Origin: Acetobacterium sp.
GTDB lineage: Bacteria > Bacillota > Clostridia > Eubacteriales > Eubacteriaceae
Reading direction: 5' to 3'
Length of the DNA stretch: 64,000 nucleotides
Assembly: GCF_030652775.1 (NCBI RefSeq)
Contig: NZ_JAUSPS010000056.1
Span: 19,706 to 83,705, forward strand
The position numbers were made by a program, and so were the translations under genes. Below are positions 35,494 through 43,412 of this stretch, one piece after another (position 1 is the stretch's first letter; every line of letters starts with the position of its first letter). The notes beneath the pieces are model-generated. The model searched no databases. It had not been told where the DNA came from and saw only the letters and a list, made by a program, of their open reading frames with translations.

Positions 35494-36207
35494 ATGAATA
35501 CAATCTTTAGTCTATCACTCAAATCTGCTGCCCGGGAACCGTTCTTATTGTTCTGGTCGATTCTTATACCGATTGGCGGAACCCTAATATTGGGCTTCCT
35601 GGTTGGCAACCCCGACTATACTATTAATATAACAACCGGTATGATGGCCATGGGGATTTTGTTTTATGCCTTTACCACTACCGTGTTTTCGCTGCAGGGT
35701 CAAAGACGGCGGGGTGTATACCAATTGTTAAAAGTAACACCAATGCCCTTGTCCCGCTATATTATCAGTGTATCCGGCGCCTGGACGCTGGTGTCACTAA
35801 TCTGTGCGATGCTGGTTCTGATCGTGGGTGTTGTCTTTTTTCATCTCGAGCTATCCTTTGCCAGCGTTGTGAAGATGGGAACGGTCTGTGGCCTGGGGGC
35901 GATGGGCTATGTTTTTTTCAGTTTCTTTGTTTCCGGATTATGCAAAACTGAAGCGCAAACCAGTATTGCCACCAATCTGATTGCGATGCCCTTATTGCTG
36001 GGCAGCGATGCCTTTTACTCGCTGGCGGCAGCACCTGCCTGGGTCAAGACGGTGATTTTACTGAATCCCTTTCAGTGGTTGCTAAATGGTCTGCGCAGCG
36101 GCTTCAGTGGTAATAATCGGGATTGGGCCGCCAGTCTTGTGGCGTTACTAATTTTTCTGGGGATTACCTTATTTCTGGCAGTCGGCTCATTTAAATCCGC
36201 CGATTAA
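35494..36207 (+). CDS. ABC-2 type exporter permease
   Basis: 237 residues with six predicted transmembrane helices: about 20-40, 52-72, 97-120, 130-155, 160-180 and 213-233. It fits the ABC-2 permease pattern, including the loop LQGQRRRGVYQLLKVTPMPL between helices 2 and 3 that is typical of this family. AAGGAG precedes the start. With the ATPase upstream it should form a homodimeric or heterotetrameric exporter. Substrate unknown. Confidence 0.9.
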   Translation: MNTIFSLSLKSAAREPFLLFWSILIPIGGTLILGFLVGNPDYTINITTGMMAMGILFYAFTTTVFSLQGQRRRGVYQLLKVTPMPLSRYIISVSGAWTLVSLICAMLVLIVGVVFFHLELSFASVVKMGTVCGLGAMGYVFFSFFVSGLCKTEAQTSIATNLIAMPLLLGSDAFYSLAAAPAWVKTVILLNPFQWLLNGLRSGFSGNNRDWAASLVALLIFLGITLFLAVGSFKSAD

Positions 36208-36211
36208 AAAA

Positions 36212-36240
36212 TTGCCGGCAATGAAATTGTGAGGTATAAT
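36212..36240 (+). promoter_or_regulatory. Promoter of the OhrR-like gene
   Basis: TTGCCG (36212-36217), 17-bp spacer, TATAAT (36235-36240). Confidence 0.65.
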
Positions 36241-36271
36241 GTTTAGTATATTTTTCAAAGGAGTGATTGAC

Positions 36272-36697
36272 TTGGACAATGAACAATTGAAACTGGAAAA
36301 CCAATTGTGTTTTCCCCTTTATGCCAGCGCTAAAGAAGTGGTCAAACGCTATAAACCTTATTTGGATGAAATCGGGCTGACCTATACCCAATACATTGCC
36401 ATGATGGTTTTATGGGAACACCAAACCATCAACGTAAAAACCCTGGGGGAGTATCTGCATCTCGATTCTGGAACCCTGACCCCCTTGCTAAAACGCCTGG
36501 AAGCAGCAGGATTTATTAAACGAAAACGGGATTCCAAGGACGAGCGCAATGTGATTATTAAACTGACTCCAGCGGGCGAAGCACTCAAAGAGCCAGCTAG
36601 TCTGATTCCCGAGAAAATCAAGCAATGCCTGCCCATCTCTGATGAGGAAGCAATTACCCTGTACCGATTATTATATAAAATACTGGGTAGTAACTAA
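36272..36697 (+). CDS. OhrR-type MarR-family regulator
   Basis: 141 residues from a TTG start at 36272; AAAGGAG lies 8 nt upstream. The N-terminus LENQLCFPLYAS carries the reactive cysteine that OhrR uses to sense organic peroxides, followed by GLTYTQYIAMMVLWE and the winged helix LDSGTLTPLLKRLEAAGFIKRKR with DERNVIIKLT. OhrR normally represses an ohr peroxidase gene, but none is adjacent: downstream is only a stretch that looks like decayed genes. It could act elsewhere on the chromosome. Confidence 0.88.
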   Translation: MDNEQLKLENQLCFPLYASAKEVVKRYKPYLDEIGLTYTQYIAMMVLWEHQTINVKTLGEYLHLDSGTLTPLLKRLEAAGFIKRKRDSKDERNVIIKLTPAGEALKEPASLIPEKIKQCLPISDEEAITLYRLLYKILGSN

Positions 36698-37068
36698 GCA
36701 CCATTGGATCGGAGAGGTCTAAATGGCGCAGGACTTAACCAAATTATTTTTGTGTAAACGCCCCATAAAAATGCCCAGTTGTTAAAACTGGGCATTTTAA
36801 ATACACTTAAGTGTAAAAACGGTAAGTTTGTTAAAATAAAACAGCAAAACTATCCTCTTGATTAATGAATTAGAATGTGTTAATGTGTAATCAATTAGCA
36901 TTTAGAAACTAAATAAAGGAGGAATAAACTCAGGCTATTCAGCAAACCAGCGATTTTATGGAGTATCAGAGGGAAAATTACAAGCGTTCAATGACAACCA
37001 AATCCAAAATAATTACCGGATTGATTGATGCTGGTTAAATATTTTGAAGTACAAGAAAAAAATTATGC
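36698..37068 (+). other. Gene-poor stretch with remnants of reading frames
   Basis: A good ribosome site (GGAGAGG, 36710-36716) leads into a 20-codon frame (36723-36785, MAQDLTKLFLCKR...) whose stop lies in the loop of the terminator at 36768-36798. Further on AAAGGAGG (36915-36922) has no start codon at a normal distance, yet a frame with protein-like composition (QTSDFMEYQRENYKRSM...) runs to a TAA at 37036-37038. These look like the ends of genes that have been lost, one of which may have been the OhrR target. Confidence 0.4.
36768..36798 (+). terminator. Perfect 13-bp terminator hairpin
   Basis: AAAATGCCCAGTT (36768-36780) pairs perfectly with AACTGGGCATTTT (36786-36798) around a 5-nt loop. 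Confidence 0.8.
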
Positions 37069-37096
37069 TTGACATATTAGAAAAGTCTAATATAAT
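37069..37096 (+). promoter_or_regulatory. arsR promoter with a perfect operator palindrome
   Basis: TTGACA (37069-37074), 16-bp spacer, TATAAT (37091-37096). Between and overlapping the boxes, ATATTAGA (37074-37081) and TCTAATAT (37086-37093) form a perfect inverted repeat with a 4-nt spacer, the form and location typical of ArsR-family repressors. Confidence 0.85.
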
Positions 37097-37139
37097 AATG
37101 TTAGGCTGATTTATTATGTTAACACAAGGAGAAAATTTC

Positions 37140-37427
37140 ATGGAAATGGATTTGAAAGATCACGAGATAACGGCAGAGATTCTAAAAGCTTTGGGACATC
37201 CGGTTCGTCTCTGTATCACTAAAGGGCTGATCGCAAACGGGCGATGTAACGTTTCCTATATGGAAGAGTGTCTTGAAGTTTCCCAGTCAGGGGTCTCGCA
37301 GCATTTATCCAAGCTGAAAAATGCTGGGATAGTCAAGGGATACCGGACGGGAAATGAAATTTATTATGAAGTCATCAGTAAGCCAGCCAAAAATATTATT
37401 CAGGCTTTATATGGAGAGGATTTATAA
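37140..37427 (+). CDS. ArsR-family regulator, probably sulfur-responsive
   Basis: 95 residues from the ATG at 37140 (AAGGAG upstream). An ArsR winged helix: ILKALGHPVRLCITKGLI, then CNVSYMEECLEVSQSGVSQHLSKLK, then NEIYYEV. It contains Cys residues in RLCITKG, RCNVS and MEECLE that could sense persulfide or metal. The sulfur-transfer enzyme downstream starts on the last base of this gene's stop (TAATG), so the two are translationally coupled. By analogy with BigR/SqrR-type regulators, I infer it responds to sulfide or persulfide and controls its own operon through the palindrome upstream; metal sensing is the alternative. Confidence 0.85.
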   Translation: MEMDLKDHEITAEILKALGHPVRLCITKGLIANGRCNVSYMEECLEVSQSGVSQHLSKLKNAGIVKGYRTGNEIYYEVISKPAKNIIQALYGEDL

Positions 37428-39928
37428 TGAAAAAGATATTAATTGTTGGAGGTGTCGCCGGCGGTGCCACTGCTGCTGCGCGTCTGCGTCGTTTAAGTGA
37501 AGAAGATGAAATCATTTTGTTCGAGAGAGATGAATACATCTCTTTTGCTAACTGTGGTTTACCTTATTACATCGGAAATGTGATTAAAGATCGTCAGAAA
37601 TTACTGGTACAAACCGTCGATGGTATGTCGAAGCGATTTAATTTGGATATAAGAAATTTTAATGAGGTCATCGGGATCGATCCGATTGCTAAAACGGTGG
37701 AAGTTAAAAACCATCAGACCGATGTGGTTTATACTGAAAGCTATGATAAGCTTATTCTATCACCCGGGGCAAAACCGATTGCACCGCCTATTCCGGGACT
37801 GGCAGAAGCCGAAAATATATTAACCCTACGAAACATCCCAGATACTGACAAAATTAAGGCAATCGTTGATGCTGGCAATGTAAAACGAGCTGTTGTTATC
37901 GGCGGTGGTTTTATTGGGGTAGAAATGGCCGAGAACTTCCAGGAACTGGGTCTCAATGTTACACTTGTGGAAAAAATGAATCAGGTTTTAAAACCCCTGG
38001 ATTTTGAAATGGCTCAACTAGTGCATCAGGAAATTAATGCCAATTGCGTTAATCTGATTTTGGAAGATGGTGTGGATCATTTCCAAAAACAGGGAACTGA
38101 AGTGGTTCTGGAAAGTGGCATGGTGTTGCAGGCAGATCTGGTTATTTTGGCCATCGGTGTCGTCCCGGAAAACGGACTGGCGAAAAATGCCAACCTTAAA
38201 TGTGGTCCCCGGGGACACATTGTCACAACTGCCAATTATGAGGTCATCAATGGTGAAACAGATGCCGTTTATCCTGATATTTTTGCCATTGGCGATGCCA
38301 TTGAAGTCCAAGATTTTGTCACCAAAAATCAGACTGCAATCCCTCTGGCCTGGCCGGCAAACCGTCAGGGTCGGGTCGTTGCCGATTATATCAATGGCAT
38401 CAAAACTAAAAATGTAGGTATTCAGGGAACTGCGGTAGCCAAAGTGTTTAACAAAACGATCGCTTCTACTGGCAATAATGCGGCGCAATTGGATATGAAG
38501 AAAATCGCTTATCAGATTGTGATGGCACATCGCGCCAACCATGCCGGCTACTATCCAAATTCTACCAATATTGCCTTGAAACTTCTTTATGATCCCAAAA
38601 GTCTGCAAATCCTTGGTGCTCAGGCCGTTGGACAGGACGGCACCGAAAAACGAATTGACGTCATTGCCACCGCCATGAAAACCGGCGCAACGGTATTAGA
38701 TCTCCAGGATTTTGAATTATGCTACGCCCCACCTTTTTCTTCCGCCAAAGATCCGGTCAATGTTCTGGGTTATATTGCCAGCAACATTGAAGAAGGCGTC
38801 TATCAGACCGTCGAATGGTTTGAAATCGACGAGATTGTCGCTAACGGTGGATTTCTGCTGGATGTGCGGACTCCGGTTGAATTCAGCGCCGGTGCCATCA
38901 AGGGTGCCGTCAATATCGAATTAGATACATTAAGAGACCGCATTGAAGAAATTACGATCGCCAAGGATACACCTATTTATGTGACCTGTCAGGTCGGTCA
39001 ACGGGCTTACCTGGGAATCCGAATTTTAAAAGGTCACGGTTTTACCAATGTCTTTAATTTATCGGGTGGTTACAGCACCTACAAAACCGCCCACTACCAA
39101 CTGGCTCAGCCCGATTTCACCGTGGGCGAATGTGTCCCCAAGAAAGACGAATCCGGTGACGGTAATGTCGATCAGGGTGGCGATGGCAACCAGGTGATTA
39201 AGAAAAAAGTTGACGTCACCGGACTCCAATGTCCAGGTCCCTTAATGGCCACTTATGAGGCGGTTCAAAGTATCAATGCCGGTGATCTGGTTCAGATTAT
39301 CGCTACTGATTTTGGATTTGTCAGCGATATTAAAAGCTGGTGTGAAACCAATGGACATACCCTGGTGTCACAGGAAACCCAAGGAAAAAGTTATATCAGC
39401 GTGATTCGAAAAGGCGATGCCGGGGAGACCTGCAGTCTGATGCCAGCCGTATCCACCCAGAAAAATGCCACCCTGGTGGTCTTCAGCGGAGAGTTGGATA
39501 AGGTCTTAGCATCAATGATTATTGCCCAGGGGGCAGCAGCTCAAGGCAAAAACGTCACCCTCTTTTTCACTTTCTGGGGACTGAATGCCCTCAGAAGAAG
39601 AGATGGGAAGGGTCACAACAAGACCTTTATCGAAAAAATATTTGGCGCCATGATGCCAAAAGGAGCGGCCAGATTGCCGCTATCGATGATGAACATGTTA
39701 GGTGCCGGCCCGGTAATGATCAAGGGCATTATGAAAAAGAAGCACGTGGATGATCTGGATACCATGATCCAAAAAGCCCAAAAAGCAGGGGTTCGTTTCA
39801 TTGCCTGCACCATGAGTATGGATCTGATGGGAATCAAGGAAGAAGAACTGATTGACGGGATCGAGTATGCTGGGGTCGGAACCTATATCGCCAGCAACGA
39901 AAATGCCGGAACTACCTTATTTGTATAA
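37427..39928 (+). CDS. CoA-disulfide/persulfide reductase fused to rhodanese, TusA and DsrE domains
   Basis: 833 residues, four modules. First, an FAD/NAD-dependent CoA-disulfide reductase (1-450) with GGVAGGATAAAR, catalytic Cys43 (FANCGLPYY) and an IGGGFIGVEMAE NAD site. Second, a rhodanese domain (about 465-555) with active Cys521 (VTCQVGQRA). Third, a TusA sulfur carrier (about 590-665) with Cys602 (GLQCPGP). Fourth, a DsrE-like domain (about 680-833) with Cys794 (FIACTMSM). All four active cysteines are kept, so one chain could reduce a persulfide and hand sulfur along internally. CoADR-rhodanese enzymes reduce persulfides and polysulfide; the extra modules suggest sulfur delivery or storage. 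Acts in the cytoplasm. Co-transcribed with the ArsR regulator. Confidence 0.93.
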   Translation: MKKILIVGGVAGGATAAARLRRLSEEDEIILFERDEYISFANCGLPYYIGNVIKDRQKLLVQTVDGMSKRFNLDIRNFNEVIGIDPIAKTVEVKNHQTDVVYTESYDKLILSPGAKPIAPPIPGLAEAENILTLRNIPDTDKIKAIVDAGNVKRAVVIGGGFIGVEMAENFQELGLNVTLVEKMNQVLKPLDFEMAQLVHQEINANCVNLILEDGVDHFQKQGTEVVLESGMVLQADLVILAIGVVPENGLAKNANLKCGPRGHIVTTANYEVINGETDAVYPDIFAIGDAIEVQDFVTKNQTAIPLAWPANRQGRVVADYINGIKTKNVGIQGTAVAKVFNKTIASTGNNAAQLDMKKIAYQIVMAHRANHAGYYPNSTNIALKLLYDPKSLQILGAQAVGQDGTEKRIDVIATAMKTGATVLDLQDFELCYAPPFSSAKDPVNVLGYIASNIEEGVYQTVEWFEIDEIVANGGFLLDVRTPVEFSAGAIKGAVNIELDTLRDRIEEITIAKDTPIYVTCQVGQRAYLGIRILKGHGFTNVFNLSGGYSTYKTAHYQLAQPDFTVGECVPKKDESGDGNVDQGGDGNQVIKKKVDVTGLQCPGPLMATYEAVQSINAGDLVQIIATDFGFVSDIKSWCETNGHTLVSQETQGKSYISVIRKGDAGETCSLMPAVSTQKNATLVVFSGELDKVLASMIIAQGAAAQGKNVTLFFTFWGLNALRRRDGKGHNKTFIEKIFGAMMPKGAARLPLSMMNMLGAGPVMIKGIMKKKHVDDLDTMIQKAQKAGVRFIACTMSMDLMGIKEEELIDGIEYAGVGTYIASNENAGTTLFV

Positions 39929-39971
39929 AAGAGAATTGGATTAATTCAGACTATATTATCGATACAATCAT

Positions 39972-40010
39972 ACAGGCTGTTGCAGAATAGAAACTTCTGT
40001 AACAGCCTGT
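39972..40010 (+). terminator. Hairpin after the sulfur-transfer gene
   Basis: ACAGGCTGTT (39972-39981) pairs with AACAGCCTGT (40001-40010), with an inner CAGAA/TTCTG stem. Only a short TTTA follows. Confidence 0.65.
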
Positions 40011-40070
40011 TTACATAACTTAATCAAAACTTTATTTCATCATTGACTGGGTGATTAACCATGCTTTCAT

Positions 40071-40099
40071 TTGTAAAGATCGTGAATTTATGATAAAAT
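40071..40099 (+). promoter_or_regulatory. Promoter of the first zinc-ribbon repeat protein
   Basis: TTGTAA (40071-40076), 17-bp spacer, extended -10 TGATAAAAT. The block TTTATGATAAAATA (40087-40100) recurs identically before the related gene at 45755. Confidence 0.7.
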
Positions 40100-40122
40100 A
40101 CAGATGGAAGGAAGTGAGTAAA

Positions 40123-40611
40123 ATGCCAAAGTATTGTCCTAGATGTACTTACATTTTGAGTATTGACGATACAAAATGCAGTTTTTGCGGCATGGTAATA
40201 ACAACGGGAATCGTTGTTAATGAAAAGTTCGCTGATGAATTCCTTAAAGAGGAAATGACAGAAAAAACAAGTTTTCCAAGAGGCTTTCTGGATGGCGGTA
40301 GGGATATGTTGCCGGTCATAGAAACAAAACAGCTTCAGACCGATGATGAAGTGCTGACCGATGAAATGATCGCAGACGAAATTATTGGCGACAAGTTATT
40401 CAGCTCTGAAACTGAAAAAGGTTTTGAAGTTGAGAGTATGTCAAGAGGATTATTGGATCAGGGCAGAGAAATGACAGCTGCCGTTGAAACCCGAATTCTG
40501 ACAGCAGACGATGAGCTTTTTGCAGAAGAAATGATCGGAGATGAAATCATAGCTGATGGATTTATGGCACAGAAGAATCGACCAAATCTTCCCAAATCGA
40601 TGCGGCTGTGA
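40123..40611 (+). CDS. Zinc-ribbon protein with duplicated acidic repeats
   Basis: 162 residues from the ATG at 40123, after GGAAGG. An N-terminal zinc ribbon (CPRC ... CSFCG, residues 5-24) precedes two tandem repeats of about 45 residues. Repeat 1 begins FPRGFLDGGRDMLPVIETK and ends DEMIADEIIGDKLF; repeat 2 begins MSRGLLDQGREMTAAVETR and ends EEMIGDEIIADGFM. No membrane segment. A related protein (193 residues, with the same ribbon and a DEIIADG stretch) lies at 45755, on the far side of the CODH operon, behind a near-identical promoter. I do not recognise the family. Confidence 0.8.
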   Translation: MPKYCPRCTYILSIDDTKCSFCGMVITTGIVVNEKFADEFLKEEMTEKTSFPRGFLDGGRDMLPVIETKQLQTDDEVLTDEMIADEIIGDKLFSSETEKGFEVESMSRGLLDQGREMTAAVETRILTADDELFAEEMIGDEIIADGFMAQKNRPNLPKSMRL

Positions 40612-40665
40612 TGAGTGAGAGATGACTAAATGATGAATAAGCAAAATAAGGTCGTAAAAAAAATG

Positions 40666-40757
40666 AAGTGTCCAGTAATACACTTATCTGACTACACTAA
40701 TTGTTACAGGCAATTGGAAGTAATTTTTCAGATAATGATAGACCGGACACTTTTTTT
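40666..40757 (+). ncRNA. Structured element of nested stems ending in a T-run
   Basis: Three nested inverted repeats lie between the zinc-ribbon and PerR-like genes: AAGTGTCC/GGACACTT (40666-40673, 40745-40752), TTATCTGA/TCAGATAA (40684-40691, 40728-40735) and AATTG/CAATT (40699-40703, 40711-40715). A run of seven T overlaps the 3' end of the outer stem. As RNA it would fold into a branched rod and terminate. It may be a small RNA, an elaborate terminator or the remnant of a short inverted-repeat element. Confidence 0.5.
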
Positions 40758-40778
40758 ATGGAAAAAAGCAAAAGAAGT

Positions 40779-40807
40779 TTGACAATGTTAGATAATCGTA
40801 CTATAAT
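40779..40807 (+). promoter_or_regulatory. Promoter of the PerR-like gene
   Basis: TTGACA (40779-40784), exact 17-bp spacer, TATAAT (40802-40807): consensus boxes. ATTAAGA (40806-40812) overlaps the -10 box and TCTTAAT (40837-40843) lies just before the start codon, a possible split operator. Confidence 0.85.
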
Positions 40808-40844
40808 TAAGAAAGAAATTATTAGTTAGGAGTTATTCTTAATC

Positions 40845-41258
40845 ATGAAAAATAAAAAGATCCAAATGTATACAGATGTGATCCGTGGTGCCGGATTAAA
40901 AGCTACACCGCAGCGAATCAGTGTGTTAAAAGTTTTGTCAGAAATGACCTCGCATCCTAGTGCCGACATGCTGATGGACGCCCTGGAAAATCAAGGATAT
41001 GTAATGTCGGTAGGGACGATTTACAATATCCTGGAAACATTCTCTGAAAAAGGCCTAATTCTAAAACTGAAGGATAATCAGGAAGTGATGCGTTTTGACG
41101 CAAATACACAATTTCATGTGCATATATATAACAAGGAAAACAATGGCATCTGTGATTACTACGATCCCGAACTGGAAATTCTACTCGCTGATTATTTCAA
41201 AAATAAATTGCCTGAAGATGTTTCCCTGAACCGCATGGAAGTGTCACTTTTTGCCTGA
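40845..41258 (+). CDS. PerR-like Fur-family regulator lacking the structural zinc site
   Basis: 137 residues. The metal-sensing residues fall at exactly the B. subtilis PerR positions: His37 (TSHPSAD), Asp85, His91 and His93 (RFDANTQFHVH) and Asp104 (GICD). The two CxxC pairs that hold structural zinc in PerR/Fur are absent: positions 96 and 99 are Asn, and the chain ends before the second pair. A start at MKNKKIQM follows TTAGGAG. It is probably a peroxide- or Fe/Mn-responsive repressor. A 21-bp inverted repeat after the gene and half-sites before it are candidate targets. It lies upstream of the CODH operon on the same strand but has its own terminator. Confidence 0.88.
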   Translation: MKNKKIQMYTDVIRGAGLKATPQRISVLKVLSEMTSHPSADMLMDALENQGYVMSVGTIYNILETFSEKGLILKLKDNQEVMRFDANTQFHVHIYNKENNGICDYYDPELEILLADYFKNKLPEDVSLNRMEVSLFA

Positions 41259-41263
41259 TCAAA

Positions 41264-41284
41264 ATTAAGAAAGCAACTCTTAAT
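41264..41284 (+). promoter_or_regulatory. Inverted repeat, candidate Fur-family operator
   Basis: ATTAAGA (41264-41270), 7-nt spacer, TCTTAAT (41278-41284). The same half-sites occur around the PerR-like gene's start at 40806-40843, and a looser match (TTTTAATAAGA...TTCTTTTAAA) lies at 41437-41461 after the cooS promoter. Confidence 0.45.
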
Positions 41285-41316
41285 CTAGCAGTAAAAATGA
41301 ATAAACTTTAACATCT

Positions 41317-41348
41317 AAAAAGCCTGATGCTTTGGTATCAGGCTTTTT
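41317..41348 (+). terminator. Terminator between perR-like and cooS genes
   Basis: AAAAAGCCTGAT (41317-41328) pairs with ATCAGGCTTTTT (41337-41348) around an 8-nt loop, followed by AATTTTTTT. Confidence 0.92.
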
Positions 41349-41396
41349 AATTTTTTTGGACTATTCAAAATGACAAATTTTTACCATGAATCATTC

Positions 41397-41425
41397 TTGA
41401 CAAATATTTATTCCGGATCTATAAT
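41397..41425 (+). promoter_or_regulatory. Promoter of the cooS operon
   Basis: TTGACA (41397-41402), 17-bp spacer, TATAAT (41420-41425): perfect consensus boxes, about 90 bp before the start codon. The near-palindrome at 41437-41461 lies just downstream of the expected transcription start. Confidence 0.88.
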
Positions 41426-41516
41426 TAAAACATGATTTTAATAAGAGTGATTCTTTTAAAGATACTAGTTAATTTAAAATCAGTTGAAATTTTATAATAA
41501 ATTATTGGAGGCACAT

Positions 41517-43400
41517 ATGAATTCAAATTTTAGCTGTAAAACCTGTGCAAGTGCGGATCAAAAACTGGAAACCTTCATTTCCAATCTCAGTGTCGATACA
41601 TCCCATCACCGAATGGAAGGACAAAGTGTCAAATGTGGTTTCGGATTACAGGGGATCTGCTGCCGTCTCTGTTCCAACGGGCCATGTCGAATCACCCCGG
41701 ACGGACCCAAAGGGGTTTGCGGTGCTACCGCTGATACCATCGTTGCCAGAAACTTCCTGAGAGCTGTTTCAGCTGGTTCGGGATGTTATATTCATATTGT
41801 CGAAAACACGGCACTGATGCTCAAGAAAACAGCAGCCAGCAAAGGCGTACTAAAAGGCAAGGTGGCGTTGGCAAAACTGGCAGATATCTTTGAAGTGGCT
41901 GAAGCTGATGAACATGTCCGTGCCGAAAAAATAGCCGATATGGTCTTAGCCGATTTATATAAGCCTGACTATGTAAAAATGGAACTGGTTGAAAAAATGG
42001 CCTATAAACCGCGTTTCGATCGTTGGAAAGAATTAGGGATACTGCCAGGGGGAGCAAAATCCGAGGTTTTTGCAGGAGTCGTTAAAACATCCACCAATCT
42101 CAATTCCGATCCTGTCGATATGTATCTGAATTGCTTGAAACTGGGTATTTCCACCGGCCTTTATGGTTTAACACTGACTAATCTGTTAAACGACGTGATG
42201 CTGGGCGAACCATCCATCCGCTTGGCGCCAGTCGGTTTACGGGTCATTGATACCGATTATATCAATATCATGATCACCGGCCATCAGCATTCCATCTTTG
42301 CCTACTTACAGGATCGGCTGATTCAGGACGATGTCATCGAAAAAGCCAAAGCGGTCGGTGCCAAAGGGTTTAAACTGGTCGGATGTACCTGTGTTGGTCA
42401 GGATCTGCAGCTACGAGGCGAACATTATAAAGAGGTATTCAACGGCCATGCCGGCAACAATTTTACCAGCGAAGCGATTCTGGCCACTGGCGCTATTGAT
42501 GCAGTATTATCGGAGTTCAACTGTACCTTACCGGGGATCGAACCAATTTGTGATGAATTAAAAATTAAGCAGATCTGTCTTGATGATGTTTCCAAAAAAG
42601 CCAATGCCGAAATGAAGCCATTTGTTTTCGAAGAAAAAGAAACCCAAAGCAATGAAATTATCGATGCAGTGATCGAATCGTATCAAGCCAGACGAGCGGT
42701 TGTTACTCTGAACATGGCTGCTGACCACGGAAACGATGATACCTTAACTGGTGTCAGTGAGGGTTCGCTGAAATCATTCCTGGGAGGAACCTGGAAACCA
42801 CTGATCGATCTCATTGTCAAAGGAGAAATCAAAGGGATTGCTGGCGTTGTCGGATGTTCCAGCTTAACTGCCGGCGGCCATGATGTGCTAACTGTTAATC
42901 TGGTCAAAGAATTGATTGCCAAAGATATTCTGGTCTTGTCAGCCGGCTGTTCATCTGGAGGCTTAGAAAATGTCGGTTTGATGTCACCTTCAGCAGCATC
43001 CCTGGCCGGACCAAAATTGCGAGCTGTCTGTGAAAGCTTGGGGATTCCACCAGTCTTAAACTTTGGCCCATGTCTAGCCATTGGCCGTCTGGAGTTGGTC
43101 GCTACCGAACTGGCCGAAGCCATTGGTGTTGATTTACCACAATTACCACTGGTTTTATCAGCGCCACAATGGTTGGAAGAACAAGCTCTGGCCGATGGTG
43201 CCTTTGGTTTAGCGCTAGGACTACCGCTCCATTTAGGATTGCCACCGTTTGTTACCGGTAGCCCCGTGGCTGTTCAGGTGTTCACCCAGGATATGTTAAA
43301 CCTGACTGGCGGACAACTGATCATTGATGACAATGCCAAATCAGCGGCCGAAACTCTGGATGCGATCATTGAAAAGAAACGCAAGGAATTAAACATCTGA
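41517..43400 (+). CDS. cooS: Divergent anaerobic carbon monoxide dehydrogenase (CooS family)
   Basis: 627 residues from the ATG at 41517 (TTGGAGG upstream). The family oxidises CO reversibly at a Ni-Fe-S cluster. The B and D cluster cysteines are present (KCGFGLQGICCRLCSNGPC), and all C-cluster ligands align with C. hydrogenoformans CODH II: His256, Cys292, Cys336, Cys447, Cys478, Cys519. But the catalytic Lys (Lys563 there) is Gln556 (WLEEQALADG), and the proton-relay histidine segment reads GCYIHIVEN (90-97), losing the usual HxxHxxH. The flanking motifs GCSSLT, AGCSSGG and FGPCLAIGR are also unusual. It may have altered or no CO activity. First gene of an operon with a CooF-like ferredoxin and an NAD(P)/FAD oxidoreductase. 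Confidence 0.9.
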   Translation: MNSNFSCKTCASADQKLETFISNLSVDTSHHRMEGQSVKCGFGLQGICCRLCSNGPCRITPDGPKGVCGATADTIVARNFLRAVSAGSGCYIHIVENTALMLKKTAASKGVLKGKVALAKLADIFEVAEADEHVRAEKIADMVLADLYKPDYVKMELVEKMAYKPRFDRWKELGILPGGAKSEVFAGVVKTSTNLNSDPVDMYLNCLKLGISTGLYGLTLTNLLNDVMLGEPSIRLAPVGLRVIDTDYINIMITGHQHSIFAYLQDRLIQDDVIEKAKAVGAKGFKLVGCTCVGQDLQLRGEHYKEVFNGHAGNNFTSEAILATGAIDAVLSEFNCTLPGIEPICDELKIKQICLDDVSKKANAEMKPFVFEEKETQSNEIIDAVIESYQARRAVVTLNMAADHGNDDTLTGVSEGSLKSFLGGTWKPLIDLIVKGEIKGIAGVVGCSSLTAGGHDVLTVNLVKELIAKDILVLSAGCSSGGLENVGLMSPSAASLAGPKLRAVCESLGIPPVLNFGPCLAIGRLELVATELAEAIGVDLPQLPLVLSAPQWLEEQALADGAFGLALGLPLHLGLPPFVTGSPVAVQVFTQDMLNLTGGQLIIDDNAKSAAETLDAIIEKKRKELNI

Positions 43401-43412
43401 GGAGGTGTAATC

